Numbered from the stretch's first letter, positions 43,732-52,791 are shown. The stretch is DNA of 64,000 nt from Gemmatimonadales bacterium UBA2982 (GCA_002347035.1 DEAM01000028.1:1-64000), one strand, 5' to 3'. Notes: generated by a model from the letters alone, not told the origin. Numbers and translations: made by a program.

Positions 43732-44634
43732 ATGCGCGATCGCCGTTTAACCGAGAAGCAAAATCCGAACTCAAGTCGTATCGATGAGCTTGATGCGCTT
43801 GGGATCGTTGATCTTATAAACACAGAAGACCGTCAAGTTGCGAAGGCGGTCAGGGTCGAGCGCGAGAAGATTGCCTTGGCCCTCAAGTTTGCCGAGGCGG
43901 CTTTCCGTGGGGGTGGCAGGTTGATCTACGTAGGTGCGGGGACGTCTGGTCGGTTGGGTGTGCTCGACGCGGCCGAAATGCCACCTACCTACCGAACTGA
44001 CCCATATATGGTGCGAGGCGTCATCGCTGGTGGATATGATGCGCTTGTGAGCTCTCAGGAGGGTGCTGAAGACTCGCCTGAGGATGGCGTGGCAGCCATG
44101 GATAATCTGGAAGTATCAACTAAGGATTTTGTTCTAGGCATCGCTACATCCGGTACGACCCCATATGTGCATGGCGCACTGGGGCGTGCCAGGGAACTAG
44201 GCTCGAAGACGGGGTTCCTTCTCTGCACCCAACCATCGGAGGAATTACTTGAGGCACATGATGTAGTGATTGCTCCGCTCGTTGGCCCAGAGGTGATAAC
44301 CGGATCGACTCGTATGAAAGCTGGGACTGCCACGAAGTTGGTCCTTAACACGATCACAACTGGTGCGATGGTCCGACTCGGGAAAGTATACGGGAACCTT
44401 ATGGTTGACCTGCAGGTTACGTGCGAGAAGCTCTATGATCGGGGATGTAGGATTCTGGAAAGCCTGCTGGAGCTCGATCGTGATGAGGCGAAGGAGTTGC
44501 TGGAACGTGCTGAAGGGCACGTAAAGACGGCTTTTGTGATGGGGCGCCTTGGTGTGGATATGCCTGACGCACTCAGGCGACTCGACGAGGCTGGAGGGGT
44601 TATTTCCCAGGTCTTTGGAGATCTGGAAAAATGA
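43732..44634 (+). CDS. murQ: N-acetylmuramic acid 6-phosphate etherase
   Basis: The protein has 300 residues and starts at ATG 43732. SIS-fold etherase with TEKQNPNSSRIDELDALGIVDLINTED at the start, the sugar-phosphate loop VGAGTSGRLGVLDAAEMPPTY, ATSGTTPYVHGAL, and ITGSTRMKAGTATKLVLNTITTGAM. GKVYGNLMVDLQ follows. It cleaves the D-lactyl ether of MurNAc 6-phosphate to GlcNAc 6-phosphate in cell-wall recycling. Together with the dipeptidase and the amidase it points to active peptidoglycan turnover. It overlaps the next gene by ATGA. Confidence 0.93.
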   Translation: MRDRRLTEKQNPNSSRIDELDALGIVDLINTEDRQVAKAVRVEREKIALALKFAEAAFRGGGRLIYVGAGTSGRLGVLDAAEMPPTYRTDPYMVRGVIAGGYDALVSSQEGAEDSPEDGVAAMDNLEVSTKDFVLGIATSGTTPYVHGALGRARELGSKTGFLLCTQPSEELLEAHDVVIAPLVGPEVITGSTRMKAGTATKLVLNTITTGAMVRLGKVYGNLMVDLQVTCEKLYDRGCRILESLLELDRDEAKELLERAEGHVKTAFVMGRLGVDMPDALRRLDEAGGVISQVFGDLEK

Positions 44635-46304
44635 CCGGTAAGGCTCCCGTTCGCTGGACATTCTTGGTTTCGGCTCTATTCCTGAATGCTCTATTCATCA
44701 TTGGGGCATTTGATCCGTCACCGCACACGGGTGGTGATAACGCGGGTTATGTAAGCCTGGCGTACAGCCTTGTGACGACTGGCTCTTACACGGAACTCTT
44801 CGACCCAGCAGGCCCATCGCACACGAAGTATCCTCCGGTATTCCCGGCAATATTGGCCGTTCTTATGTGGCTCGGTGCTCGAACATGGATCGCCTTTAAA
44901 GGAGTCTCCGTCGTCGCCACGCTAGCTGCGTTGGGTTTTACCTACCTCTGGGCGGAACAGCGGCTCGGTTCTAGGGCCGCATTTTCGGTTGCACTGCTTC
45001 TCGGCGTGTCTGTAAGCGTCATATACCATAGCCACTGGATCTTGTCCGATCCTGTCTTTTTAGCGTTCACTATGGCAGCGATGTGGGCGTTGGAGTCCTA
45101 CGAATCTGATGAGTCAGGTGCTACCGGCTTTCTCTTCCTAGGTGTTGCGGCAGTGGGTCTTGCTTACTTCACGAGGTCTGCGGGCCTGCCGCTTGTGGTT
45201 GCATTACTTGGATGGTTGGTTCTGAAGAGGGGTTGGAGGCCATTGGGGGTGAGCACGCTCGTTTTGGGGATTCCAATGCTTTGGTGGTGGGTTAGGGGCC
45301 TCGGGGCTGAGATTTCGTATACCGATGAGTTTTGGATGGTTAACCCGTACGATCCTTCCCAGGGGACCATCGAGCTTATGGATCTAGGATCCCGAATCCT
45401 CACGAACCTCACGGGCTATATGTTCAACTGGGGCCCTTATGGGATCATTGGGTCAAGGGGCCCCTGGGTTGCAGTGCTGGGCGTCGTCCTCACGCTGGGC
45501 ATGATTTACGGGTGGCTCAATCAGATAAAGGACCGGGTTAGGCCAGCCGAACTTTTTGTGCCCGCCTACGCTGCTTTGATTCTGCTGTGGCCGGAGGTTT
45601 GGGCTGGTGACCGGTTTGCGCTTCCTTTGTATCCGTTTGTTCTTGTGTATGGGGTTACGGCATTGCGAGATACCCTAGCACGGGCACCCGTCCCTGCGGG
45701 AAGGCTAATCACTGGCGCCGTGATTCTGATTCTTGTCGTGCCACCCATCACCTCATGGATCGGAAACGTTCGCCGCGCGAGCACCTGTGCGGATCTTGTC
45801 CGGACCAGTGGGGCATTTGCTTGCTGGGGGCCGCGGATGGGTGCCTTTGTTGAAGCCGCTGATTGGGCTGGGCATGCACTACCGGAAGGATCTGTCGTAA
45901 TGACAAGGAAACCGCGTCATTTCTACACAGTTAGCGGCCTGCCAAGTCGCACCTTCTCCTTTGATAGCGATCCTGATGCACAGATTGAAGCCGCGACATC
46001 TGTGGGTGGAAGGTATGTGCTTCTAGATCAGTGGGATGGTCTGGCTAGCAGGTATGTAGGAGGTGCTGTCCTAGATCGTCCCTCTGCCTTCTGTTTTGTG
46101 CGAAGATTTGGTGATGGGAGTACGGGTGGTGCCGACATCTTGGGTATCATCCCAACCTCAAGCCCATCGGGCGTACCTTCCCCACCCAGAGCCGAAGTGC
46201 GACTGGCCGTGTGCCCTTCCGACTATCAGGGAGCGGCTGCAGGATCTTACTCAGCCAGGTCTTCCTCGGTAAGGATTCCATTGCTGGACGGACTAGATTC
46301 ATAG
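44631..46304 (+). CDS. GT-C-type glycosyltransferase-like membrane protein
   Basis: The protein has 557 residues with about ten membrane helices over residues 10-380 and a soluble tail. The first loop has D in GGDNAGYVSLAYSLVTTGSYTELFDP and then THTKYPPVFPAILA (H/P-rich), as in PMT/ArnT and family 39 relatives where an early Asp is catalytic. The C-terminal part from about 390 is periplasmic. It is coupled to murQ by a 4-bp overlap but with no obvious link in function. The last 58 bp overlap the convergent unknown gene. Confidence 0.7.
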   Translation: MTGKAPVRWTFLVSALFLNALFIIGAFDPSPHTGGDNAGYVSLAYSLVTTGSYTELFDPAGPSHTKYPPVFPAILAVLMWLGARTWIAFKGVSVVATLAALGFTYLWAEQRLGSRAAFSVALLLGVSVSVIYHSHWILSDPVFLAFTMAAMWALESYESDESGATGFLFLGVAAVGLAYFTRSAGLPLVVALLGWLVLKRGWRPLGVSTLVLGIPMLWWWVRGLGAEISYTDEFWMVNPYDPSQGTIELMDLGSRILTNLTGYMFNWGPYGIIGSRGPWVAVLGVVLTLGMIYGWLNQIKDRVRPAELFVPAYAALILLWPEVWAGDRFALPLYPFVLVYGVTALRDTLARAPVPAGRLITGAVILILVVPPITSWIGNVRRASTCADLVRTSGAFACWGPRMGAFVEAADWAGHALPEGSVVMTRKPRHFYTVSGLPSRTFSFDSDPDAQIEAATSVGGRYVLLDQWDGLASRYVGGAVLDRPSAFCFVRRFGDGSTGGADILGIIPTSSPSGVPSPPRAEVRLAVCPSDYQGAAAGSYSARSSSVRIPLLDGLDS

Positions 46305-46921
46305 ACCAGGGCCAGGGCGACGCCGAAGATCAGATGCTCGACGTAGGCTCGATTGGGCCGATCTACTGTCTCGAAGAAGCTTCCCAACACTGGGTACCCC
46401 TTGGGGCTGTGGCTGCCGAGCAACTGAGAAAGCCCTCCAGAAGGTATTGCAGCGTACTCAGCGCATCCGAAGAGAACTCCCTTGAGGAGCGGCGGGCCGG
46501 GGAGGTAGGGTGCTACAAGGGTCCCGTAGAGAAGACCCTGACTTACTCCGGCCAGCATTCGGTTTCCGGTGGCTTTATCAAGCAGTGGGTGAGCATGGTC
46601 TGCATTCAGGATGGGCTTAAGAAGGTCCAGGAGAAGCGCTGCAGCTGCGCCGGAGGCTCCGGCACGCACGAGCTGGGTCAACCTAGCCTCGCGCTGCGGA
46701 CGCCATATTTCCATCATCTTGCTAGCGGCAGCCAGCAGGACTGTGGGAAGGACCTCGTCTTGGGGCGGCCATTTCACGCTCTGTTGCGGTGCGTCACTTG
46801 TTGTCTTCTTCTGGGACTTAACTCTAGGGGTAGAGAAACCCTCTCCCACAGTCGTCGTAGGATTTATAGCACGCTCGAGTATGTATCCGACGCGGAACCA
46901 GAAACTCTGTTCGGAGGCCAT
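46247..46921 (-). CDS. membrane-associated protein of unknown function
   Basis: The protein has about 224 residues. I chose ATG 46921; TTG 46927 adds two residues. The N-terminal 75 residues are polar; the rest has three or four hydrophobic stretches (AGASGAAAALLLDLLKPIL, MLAGVSQGLLYGTLVAPYLPG, VEHLIFGVALALVY) with Gly and Pro. A weak likeness to the DUF1440/YagU or DUF6789-type inner-membrane proteins was noted but not claimed. Its end overlaps the glycosyltransferase gene by 58 bp in the opposite direction. Its start is 5 bp from that of the large divergent gene. Confidence 0.6.
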   Translation of the reverse strand: MASEQSFWFRVGYILERAINPTTTVGEGFSTPRVKSQKKTTSDAPQQSVKWPPQDEVLPTVLLAAASKMMEIWRPQREARLTQLVRAGASGAAAALLLDLLKPILNADHAHPLLDKATGNRMLAGVSQGLLYGTLVAPYLPGPPLLKGVLFGCAEYAAIPSGGLSQLLGSHSPKGYPVLGSFFETVDRPNRAYVEHLIFGVALALVYESSPSSNGILTEEDLAE

Positions 46922-46926
46922 TTTCA

Positions 46927-49900
46927 ATGAGGTGGTGGAAAGGCATTAGGGTGGCGCCCTATCTCCGTGTTTTCAAGCTTTTCACTCTACTCTTATCTGG
47001 AGTGATAGGTCCACTTCCAGGATCCATAGAGCTGAGTGCCCAAGCTCCAAATGAAGATTGGCGGTCACTCCAGACTGAGCATTTCACTGTGACCTTCCCG
47101 GTCGAACTCCAAGAAATCGGCCGCAGGGCAGCGACCTTGGCCGAGGTGGCCTTTGCGGGGCTAGAGGAGGCATTCTTGGATGCACCTAGAGAAACCATAA
47201 ATATACTACTGACGGACCATGCGGATATTTCAAACGGGTTCGCACGAGTCACTCCGTCGAATAGGATTACGGTTTTTGTGAAGCCTCCTGTGGATGGTTA
47301 CTCTCTCGCATACCTAGATGATTGGCTCGAACTCGTGATCACGCACGAGCTAGCACACGTAGTCCACTTGGATTACGCGGGTAGCCCCCTAGGACGATTT
47401 GGGCGCTGGCTACTAGGTCGACCACCACCGGGAGAGTGGCCTGTCTTTCCTGGTGGCTCGACACCGGGTTGGTTGATTGAAGGTCTTGCGACTTGGTACG
47501 AGTCACGCCTCACGAGTGCAGGGCGTGTCAACGGCACATTTTTGGAGATGCAGCTACGAACAGCTGCTCTCGAAGGGCGCTTGGAGAGCATCGGTCAGGC
47601 TTCTGGGAAGTCTCCGCTGTGGCCTGGGGGTAATCGTGCTTATGCGTACGGTTCTCTGTTCTTCTCTTATCTGCTAGAACGCTACGGGGAAGACAGTATG
47701 ACAACGTTCGTTGAGGCTATTGGTGGACAGTGGATCCCCTTCCGACTCAATGCAGCGGGGCGGTCGGCATTTGGAATTTCACTGTCTGACGCATGGCATG
47801 GTTGGACTGAGCAACTCCGAGAGCGTTACAAGAATCTCGATTCCGATTTGGCCAATAACGGTCCGATTACTGAACCTGAGCAGTTGACTTTTGGTGCTCG
47901 CTGGGGCCTTTACCCATCGGTGTCACCCGACGGTGAAAGTCTAGTCTATACAAGCTCGGACGGAAGGTCAGATTCGCAATTACGGATCCAGCATCCGTTC
48001 GCAGGACCGAGTGCCAGCTTGTCTAGAACTAACGGGTTGGCGACCTACTCGTGGATGCCTGATGGACGACTTTTGATGTCGGAGCTCGAATTTGCTGACC
48101 CCTACCGGCTCTACGGTGATCTGTACTTCATGGATCGTACAGGAGATGCGAATCGTCTGACTTTAAGGGCTCGGTTGTCTCAACCCTCGGCATCTCCGGA
48201 TGGTGATTGGGCAGTAGCAGTGCAACAAGGTGGCGGTACTAATGGGCTCGTAAGAGTTGATCTACATACGGGCTCAGTGTCCGAACTCATTGCACCCCGA
48301 TCTCAGGTGCACTGGGCATTCCCGCGCATTTCTCCAGATGGTCGCTGGGTTGCAGCAAGTCGCTGGGAATCTGGGGCCTTCTATGACGTAGTCCTCTTTA
48401 GTCTCGACAATCCAAGCGCCATCCAACGTGTAACGCGAGACCGCGCTGTAGATCTCGCGCCATCATGGAGTCCAGATGGTCGTTGGGTTATTTGGTCATC
48501 GGACCGAACGGGGGTAATGAACATTGTTGCGGCAGAAGTTGATTTTGAGACTGGGCGCACTACCTCGCCGATACTCCTTACTAATGTTCGGACCGGAGCC
48601 ATTTTCCCTTCAGTGGATCCGGAGTCTGAGTGGCTCTACTTCAGCGGGCATCATATAGATGGCTGGGAGGTAGAGCGCATTCCTTTCGAGCCTGCCTCGG
48701 CCAATGACGCACCCCCACCAGCTTCTCGTTTCATGGCTCCTTCGGGACTGCCGGTGGAGCAGCGTCAGATGGCTGGGCCGTTAGAGAATTATTCTTCTCT
48801 CCCAACCCTTCTGCCCACCTACTGGGAGCCAGTCTACAGGGAGCCTGTGGTAGCTCCTGCCACGGATAGCCGCGGCCTACCGATGCGAAGTAGAGAACTA
48901 CTTAGTTTTGGCGTTGGTGCGCAAACAAGTGCCTTCGATCTCGTAGGACGGCATGCTTATCGGGCTTTCACCAACGTCTTTACGAGTGGTGGGCAGTGGG
49001 AGGCCGGAGGGGTGTATTCGTATAGAGGACTTGGGAATCCGATTCTCAGCGTCCGTGGCGAGCAGACATGGGGGGCAGCCGGCCAGTTGCTGGCTGGACC
49101 AAGCCAGGACACCGTCTTCGTGCTTGAGCGAGAGAGAAGTGCGTCGGCTTCGGTGACTTTTCTTTCCAATCGTTGGCGCCGAAATCTCGCGGTCACGGTT
49201 ACGGGAGGCCTGGGTTGGGACAACCAGGAACTCCTCAACGGTGACCTGAAGCCCACTGCTGCATATACCTTAAGACAGCCTGTAGCCCGATTCACAGATT
49301 TCAGAGCCTCGATCAGCTACGCGACCTCGCGTACGCACTCGTTCCAGACGGGAAGAGCCCGCGGGATTAGTCTGTTCGTCGAGGGGAAAGTACGGCGTCA
49401 GCTGAGTCTCACCGACTCATTGATGGGTGTCGAAGGTTTTGATCGGTCATTCGAAGAATTGAGCGGGCGGCTTCGCGCTTATGTCCCACTTTGGGAGGGC
49501 GGACATGCTACACACGTTCTGGCCCTTCAGGTTAGTGGGGGAGCTGCGAGAGGGCCAAAAGCACAGTTTGGACATTTCCGCCTTGGAGGGGCATCCGGGG
49601 TCCCAGAGGATCTTACTGGGCTCGAACTTTTTGGAGGAAGCTCCATTTTCTTGCCCGTACGAGGCTTCGGGCAGTCGTTTAGAGCCGGCCGCTACGCTTG
49701 GACATCATCTGCAGAGTACCGCTTCCCGCTGGCTTTAGTAAACCGAGGCTTGTCGGCCTGGCCGATCCACTTTGACCGACTGGTAGGCGCGCTTTTCTTG
49801 GACATCGGTAACGCATGGGAACCAGGTCCGTTCAGCACTGCGATTACATCAGCGGGAGCAGAAATCACTAGCCAGTTGCTCGGGTTTTATGATACTGAGG

Positions 49901-49983
49901 TCCGATTGCGGACAGGTGTTGCATTCCCTCTGGTTGGAGCGGACGGAGCGAGCATGTATTTAAGGGTGGGGCTTCCGTTCTAA
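46927..49983 (+). CDS. outer-membrane metalloprotease-propeller-barrel protein
   Basis: The protein has 1018 residues. ATG 46927 has GGAGG nine bases upstream. Signal region to about residue 39 (LSAQ). Peptidase MA-like gluzincin: H140-E-L-A-H144-V-V-H, with E185 in LIEGLATWYE as third zinc ligand. From about 320 a TolB-like propeller with repeated SPDGxxL/W units (VSPDGESLVYTSS, SPDGRWVAASRWES, SWSPDGRWVIWSSDRTG). From about 640 a C-terminal beta-barrel of the BamA/Omp85-like kind: FGHFRLGGASGVPEDL, GGSSIFLPVRGF, ALFLDIGNAWEPG, ending in ...MYLRVGLPF with terminal Phe. The three parts form a surface- or periplasm-facing protease with its own outer-membrane anchor. The substrate is unknown. 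Confidence 0.8.
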   Translation: MRWWKGIRVAPYLRVFKLFTLLLSGVIGPLPGSIELSAQAPNEDWRSLQTEHFTVTFPVELQEIGRRAATLAEVAFAGLEEAFLDAPRETINILLTDHADISNGFARVTPSNRITVFVKPPVDGYSLAYLDDWLELVITHELAHVVHLDYAGSPLGRFGRWLLGRPPPGEWPVFPGGSTPGWLIEGLATWYESRLTSAGRVNGTFLEMQLRTAALEGRLESIGQASGKSPLWPGGNRAYAYGSLFFSYLLERYGEDSMTTFVEAIGGQWIPFRLNAAGRSAFGISLSDAWHGWTEQLRERYKNLDSDLANNGPITEPEQLTFGARWGLYPSVSPDGESLVYTSSDGRSDSQLRIQHPFAGPSASLSRTNGLATYSWMPDGRLLMSELEFADPYRLYGDLYFMDRTGDANRLTLRARLSQPSASPDGDWAVAVQQGGGTNGLVRVDLHTGSVSELIAPRSQVHWAFPRISPDGRWVAASRWESGAFYDVVLFSLDNPSAIQRVTRDRAVDLAPSWSPDGRWVIWSSDRTGVMNIVAAEVDFETGRTTSPILLTNVRTGAIFPSVDPESEWLYFSGHHIDGWEVERIPFEPASANDAPPPASRFMAPSGLPVEQRQMAGPLENYSSLPTLLPTYWEPVYREPVVAPATDSRGLPMRSRELLSFGVGAQTSAFDLVGRHAYRAFTNVFTSGGQWEAGGVYSYRGLGNPILSVRGEQTWGAAGQLLAGPSQDTVFVLERERSASASVTFLSNRWRRNLAVTVTGGLGWDNQELLNGDLKPTAAYTLRQPVARFTDFRASISYATSRTHSFQTGRARGISLFVEGKVRRQLSLTDSLMGVEGFDRSFEELSGRLRAYVPLWEGGHATHVLALQVSGGAARGPKAQFGHFRLGGASGVPEDLTGLELFGGSSIFLPVRGFGQSFRAGRYAWTSSAEYRFPLALVNRGLSAWPIHFDRLVGALFLDIGNAWEPGPFSTAITSAGAEITSQLLGFYDTEVRLRTGVAFPLVGADGASMYLRVGLPF

Positions 49984-50094
49984 GCAAACTCGAGTAGGTC
50001 TTGCGATACCCTGTGTCAGAGCCGAATATAAACCGAAGATGACTGTATTTGCTTGTTAAAATAGCATACGGTTTGGCACTGCTTCGTTATAAAC

Positions 50095-50123
50095 TTGACC
50101 ACAAGATATAGCGCCCATAATAT
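50095..50123 (+). promoter_or_regulatory. sigma70-type promoter of nrdJ
   Basis: TTGACC at 50095-50100 and TATAAT-like TAATAT at 50118-50123 are separated by exactly 17 bp. Transcription should start near 50130, leaving a leader of about 127 nt before nrdJ. NrdR-like boxes overlap both elements, which strengthens the assignment. Confidence 0.7.
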
Positions 50124-50145
50124 GGCTACACGCAAGATCTAGTAG
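50099..50145 (+). promoter_or_regulatory. tandem NrdR boxes
   Basis: Two 16-bp sites, 50099-50114 (core CAAGATATAG) and 50130-50145 (core CAAGATCTAG), match the NrdR consensus acaCwAtATaTwGtgt at 9/10 and 8/10 core positions. Their centres are exactly 31 bp apart, three helical turns, the spacing known for paired NrdR sites. They cover the -35/spacer and the start region. NrdR, a dATP/ATP-sensing repressor, should thus lower nrdJ expression when dNTPs are plentiful. The nrdR gene is not in the window. Confidence 0.7.
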
Positions 50146-50175
50146 TCGACTGAAGGAGTTTCCACAGAGAAATCA

Positions 50176-50250
50176 GCGGCGGGAGCCAGCTCCTGCCGCT
50201 TTTCCACCTTTATATCTAGAGTTTTCCACGCTTTCTCCACAGGAGCTGGC
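50176..50250 (+). promoter_or_regulatory. nrdJ leader: terminator-like hairpin with SD-sequestering alternative
   Basis: Hairpin 1 pairs GCGGCGGGAG (50176-50185) with CTCCTGCCGC (50190-50199), one G-T wobble, loop CCAG, followed by TTTT. The 11 nt GCCAGCTCCTG (50185-50195) in its loop and right arm are a perfect complement of CAGGAGCTGGC (50240-50250), which contains the nrdJ ribosome site AGGAG. The two structures exclude each other. Pairing 2 hides the ribosome site; pairing 1 frees it but may stop transcription. This is the layout of a riboregulator, though no known class was recognised. Confidence 0.55.
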
Positions 50251-50256
50251 TAGTAA

Positions 50257-52791
50257 ATGACGCGCTTTCACGAGCCTCGCCCCTTGGGGGAGTCAGAAAT
50301 CTTTGATGAGGTCCTCCCTGAAGACCTCCCCCGGTCAGAGCTGACCGACAACGCGCGTCTGGTCCTAGCCCGTCGTTATCTCAAGAAGGACGGAGAAGGC
50401 AACCCTGTAGAAGAGCCAGAAATGATGTTTTGGCGTGTTGCCTGCACGATAGCCCGCATAGATGCTGATTACGGGGTATCGGGTGCTGCTGTAGATGAGG
50501 TGGCCCGACAGTTCTACGACCTAATGACAAATGGCAAGTTCGAACCGAATTCGCCGACGCTTATGAACGCGGGCAGGCCACTCGGCCAGCTTTCGGCATG
50601 CTTTGTGTTACCGGTAGAGGATGCTCTTTCGAACGGGAAGAACGGAATTTATGACACGCTAACAGCAATGGCTCTTGTGCATCAATCTGGAGGTGGAACA
50701 GGCTTCGGGTTTTCCCGACTGCGTTCTGAGGGAGAGACAGTCCGCTCAACAATGGGTGTGGCTTCTGGTCCTGTGTCGTTTATGAAGCTCTACGATGCTA
50801 GTACGGATGTGGTGAAGCAGGGTGGAACTAGACGTGGCGCGAACATGGGCATATTGAGGGTTGACCATCCCGACATCAGATCTTTTATCACGTGCAAGAA
50901 TGACACGAGCCAGGTCACCAACTTCAACATCTCAGTGGCGATCACTGACGCCTTCATGGAGGCCGTCGCCAAAGACGAGTCTTACGACCTCTTCAACCCC
51001 AAAACTAGCGAGGTTGTGGGCCAAGAGAATGCTCGTGAGATCTTCGATATGATCGTCCAGGGCGCTTGGCTGACAGGTGAGCCGGGCACCTTCTTTATAG
51101 ATCGCGCGAACGAGTATAATCCTGTTCCAGCTCTGGGTGCCTACGAGGCGACTAATCCCTGCGGGGAGCAACCTCTACTCCCTTATGATGTATGCAATCT
51201 TGGTAGCATCAACCTGGGTTATTTCGTAAAACCTGATGCTCGCCCCGGTATAGATCCAGAAGATGGTATCGATTGGGAGGCTCTTGCTCAGGTAGTACAC
51301 CTTTCCACTCATTTTTTGGACAACGTGATTGACGCTAACGTCTATCCGCTCCGAGAGATCCATGATCTGGCGCAAGGGATTCGCCGTATTGGCCTTGGGG
51401 TTATGGGATGGGCAGACATGCTGGTGCGTCTAGGAATAGCCTATGACTCGGAAGAGGGTGTTGCTTTAGGCCGTCGGATCATGGCTTTCGTGAACGAAGA
51501 ATCTCGCGTGGAGTCTGAGCGGCTTGCTGAGGACCGAGGTGTCTTCCCGGCATGGGAGGAGTCGATCTGGGGCCCGGATGACAAGGCTGCTACCAGATCT
51601 GATGGAGAGCGAGTTCGTCCTATGAGGGAGCTTCGCAACTGCAATCTGACGACGGTTGCCCCGACTGGAACGATTTCAATCTTCGCTGGCTGCTCCGGCG
51701 GCATAGAACCACTCTTTGCGGTTGCATTCATGCGCAACCAAGCGGGAGCTCTAATGCCGGACGTGAATCCTGATTTCGTACGCGTGGCTCAGGAAGGCGG
51801 TTGGTATTCTGATGATTTGATGGAGCGGATTGCGAACGAGGGCCACATCCACTTCGATGAAGTACCGGAAGAGGTCCAACGCACCTTCCGCACTGCGCAC
51901 GACATTACACCAGAGTGGCATGTGCGCATGCAAGCCGCTTTTCAGGAGCATACGGACAGCGCCATCAGCAAGACTACAAACTTCCCTCGGGAGGCCACCG
52001 AAGAGGACGTGAGAGAGATCTACAACCTGGCGTTCAGCCTTGGTTGCAAGGGTGTAACCGTCTATCGGGATGGTTCGCGGGAAGGTCAGGTGCTCTCAAC
52101 AGGAGCTACCACTAAAGTTGAGACAGTCGCTGAGGTCGCGGCGGAACTGTCGGAGCTTGAGCACCATCTAGCTGATGCACGTGAGGAGGCACACAATCTC
52201 CGGCTCGAGGTCGAGCGGCTTAAGGGCGAATTATACGAGCAAGATGTTGAGGCAGGTGCAGCTCGGCACAAAAGGCAGCGGCCGGCTGCACTTCGTGGAT
52301 ATACGATGAAGATGCTGTCACCCTTAGGGGACCTTTACGTAACGATCAACGAAGATGAAGGAGGACGCCCTTTCGAGGTGTTCTGCACATTGGGCAAGGC
52401 CGGTGGGGCGGCGATGGCCGATGCTGAAGCCATGGGGCGCTTAATGTCACTCGCACTCCGGTCGGGCATTCCTATCAGCCAGGTTAAAGACCAGGTCCGA
52501 GGTATATCATGTGATCGTGCAGTCGGACTAGGTCCGAGTAAAGTATTGTCGGTTCCAGATGCGGTGGGGCAGGCGATTGAACGCTACCTGGAGGAGAAGG
52601 AAGGTATACAGGAGGCTCTGCCTTTGACGGTTGGCGGACCAAAGAGTGGCACACAGTCTCAGCACGCCGCTACTTATGTTGGTAACGAGACCTTCGACAT
52701 GGGCACCTGCCCGGAATGTGGCACTGGCCACTTGGCCTTTGAAGAGGGTTGTAAGAAGTGTCATGTGTGCGGGTACTCGGAGTGCGGCTAG
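50257..52791 (+). CDS. nrdJ: adenosylcobalamin-dependent (class II) ribonucleotide reductase
   Basis: The protein has 844 residues, starting at ATG 50257 behind AGGAG (spacing 11). Class II motifs: NSPTLMNAGRPLGQLSACFVLPVED with the first active-site cysteine, GGGTGFGFSRLR, NPCGEQPLLPYDVCNLGSINL (thiyl-radical region), and APTGTISIFAGCSGG. From about 630 there is a predicted coiled coil (SELEHHLADAREEAHNLRLE). A TSCPD domain comes next (MLSPLGDLYVTINEDEGGRPFEVF), and the last 25 residues are a zinc-ribbon/redox tail with four CxxC-type cysteines (CPECG ... CKKCHVCG). It makes deoxyribonucleotides independently of oxygen and needs B12. The regulatory leader is described separately. Confidence 0.95.
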   Translation: MTRFHEPRPLGESEIFDEVLPEDLPRSELTDNARLVLARRYLKKDGEGNPVEEPEMMFWRVACTIARIDADYGVSGAAVDEVARQFYDLMTNGKFEPNSPTLMNAGRPLGQLSACFVLPVEDALSNGKNGIYDTLTAMALVHQSGGGTGFGFSRLRSEGETVRSTMGVASGPVSFMKLYDASTDVVKQGGTRRGANMGILRVDHPDIRSFITCKNDTSQVTNFNISVAITDAFMEAVAKDESYDLFNPKTSEVVGQENAREIFDMIVQGAWLTGEPGTFFIDRANEYNPVPALGAYEATNPCGEQPLLPYDVCNLGSINLGYFVKPDARPGIDPEDGIDWEALAQVVHLSTHFLDNVIDANVYPLREIHDLAQGIRRIGLGVMGWADMLVRLGIAYDSEEGVALGRRIMAFVNEESRVESERLAEDRGVFPAWEESIWGPDDKAATRSDGERVRPMRELRNCNLTTVAPTGTISIFAGCSGGIEPLFAVAFMRNQAGALMPDVNPDFVRVAQEGGWYSDDLMERIANEGHIHFDEVPEEVQRTFRTAHDITPEWHVRMQAAFQEHTDSAISKTTNFPREATEEDVREIYNLAFSLGCKGVTVYRDGSREGQVLSTGATTKVETVAEVAAELSELEHHLADAREEAHNLRLEVERLKGELYEQDVEAGAARHKRQRPAALRGYTMKMLSPLGDLYVTINEDEGGRPFEVFCTLGKAGGAAMADAEAMGRLMSLALRSGIPISQVKDQVRGISCDRAVGLGPSKVLSVPDAVGQAIERYLEEKEGIQEALPLTVGGPKSGTQSQHAATYVGNETFDMGTCPECGTGHLAFEEGCKKCHVCGYSECG

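Noticed and set aside
50101..50256. Cobalamin riboswitch upstream of B12-dependent nrdJ
   Set aside because: No B12-box-like conserved core was seen, and such switches usually control the B12-independent enzyme; the leader is also too short.
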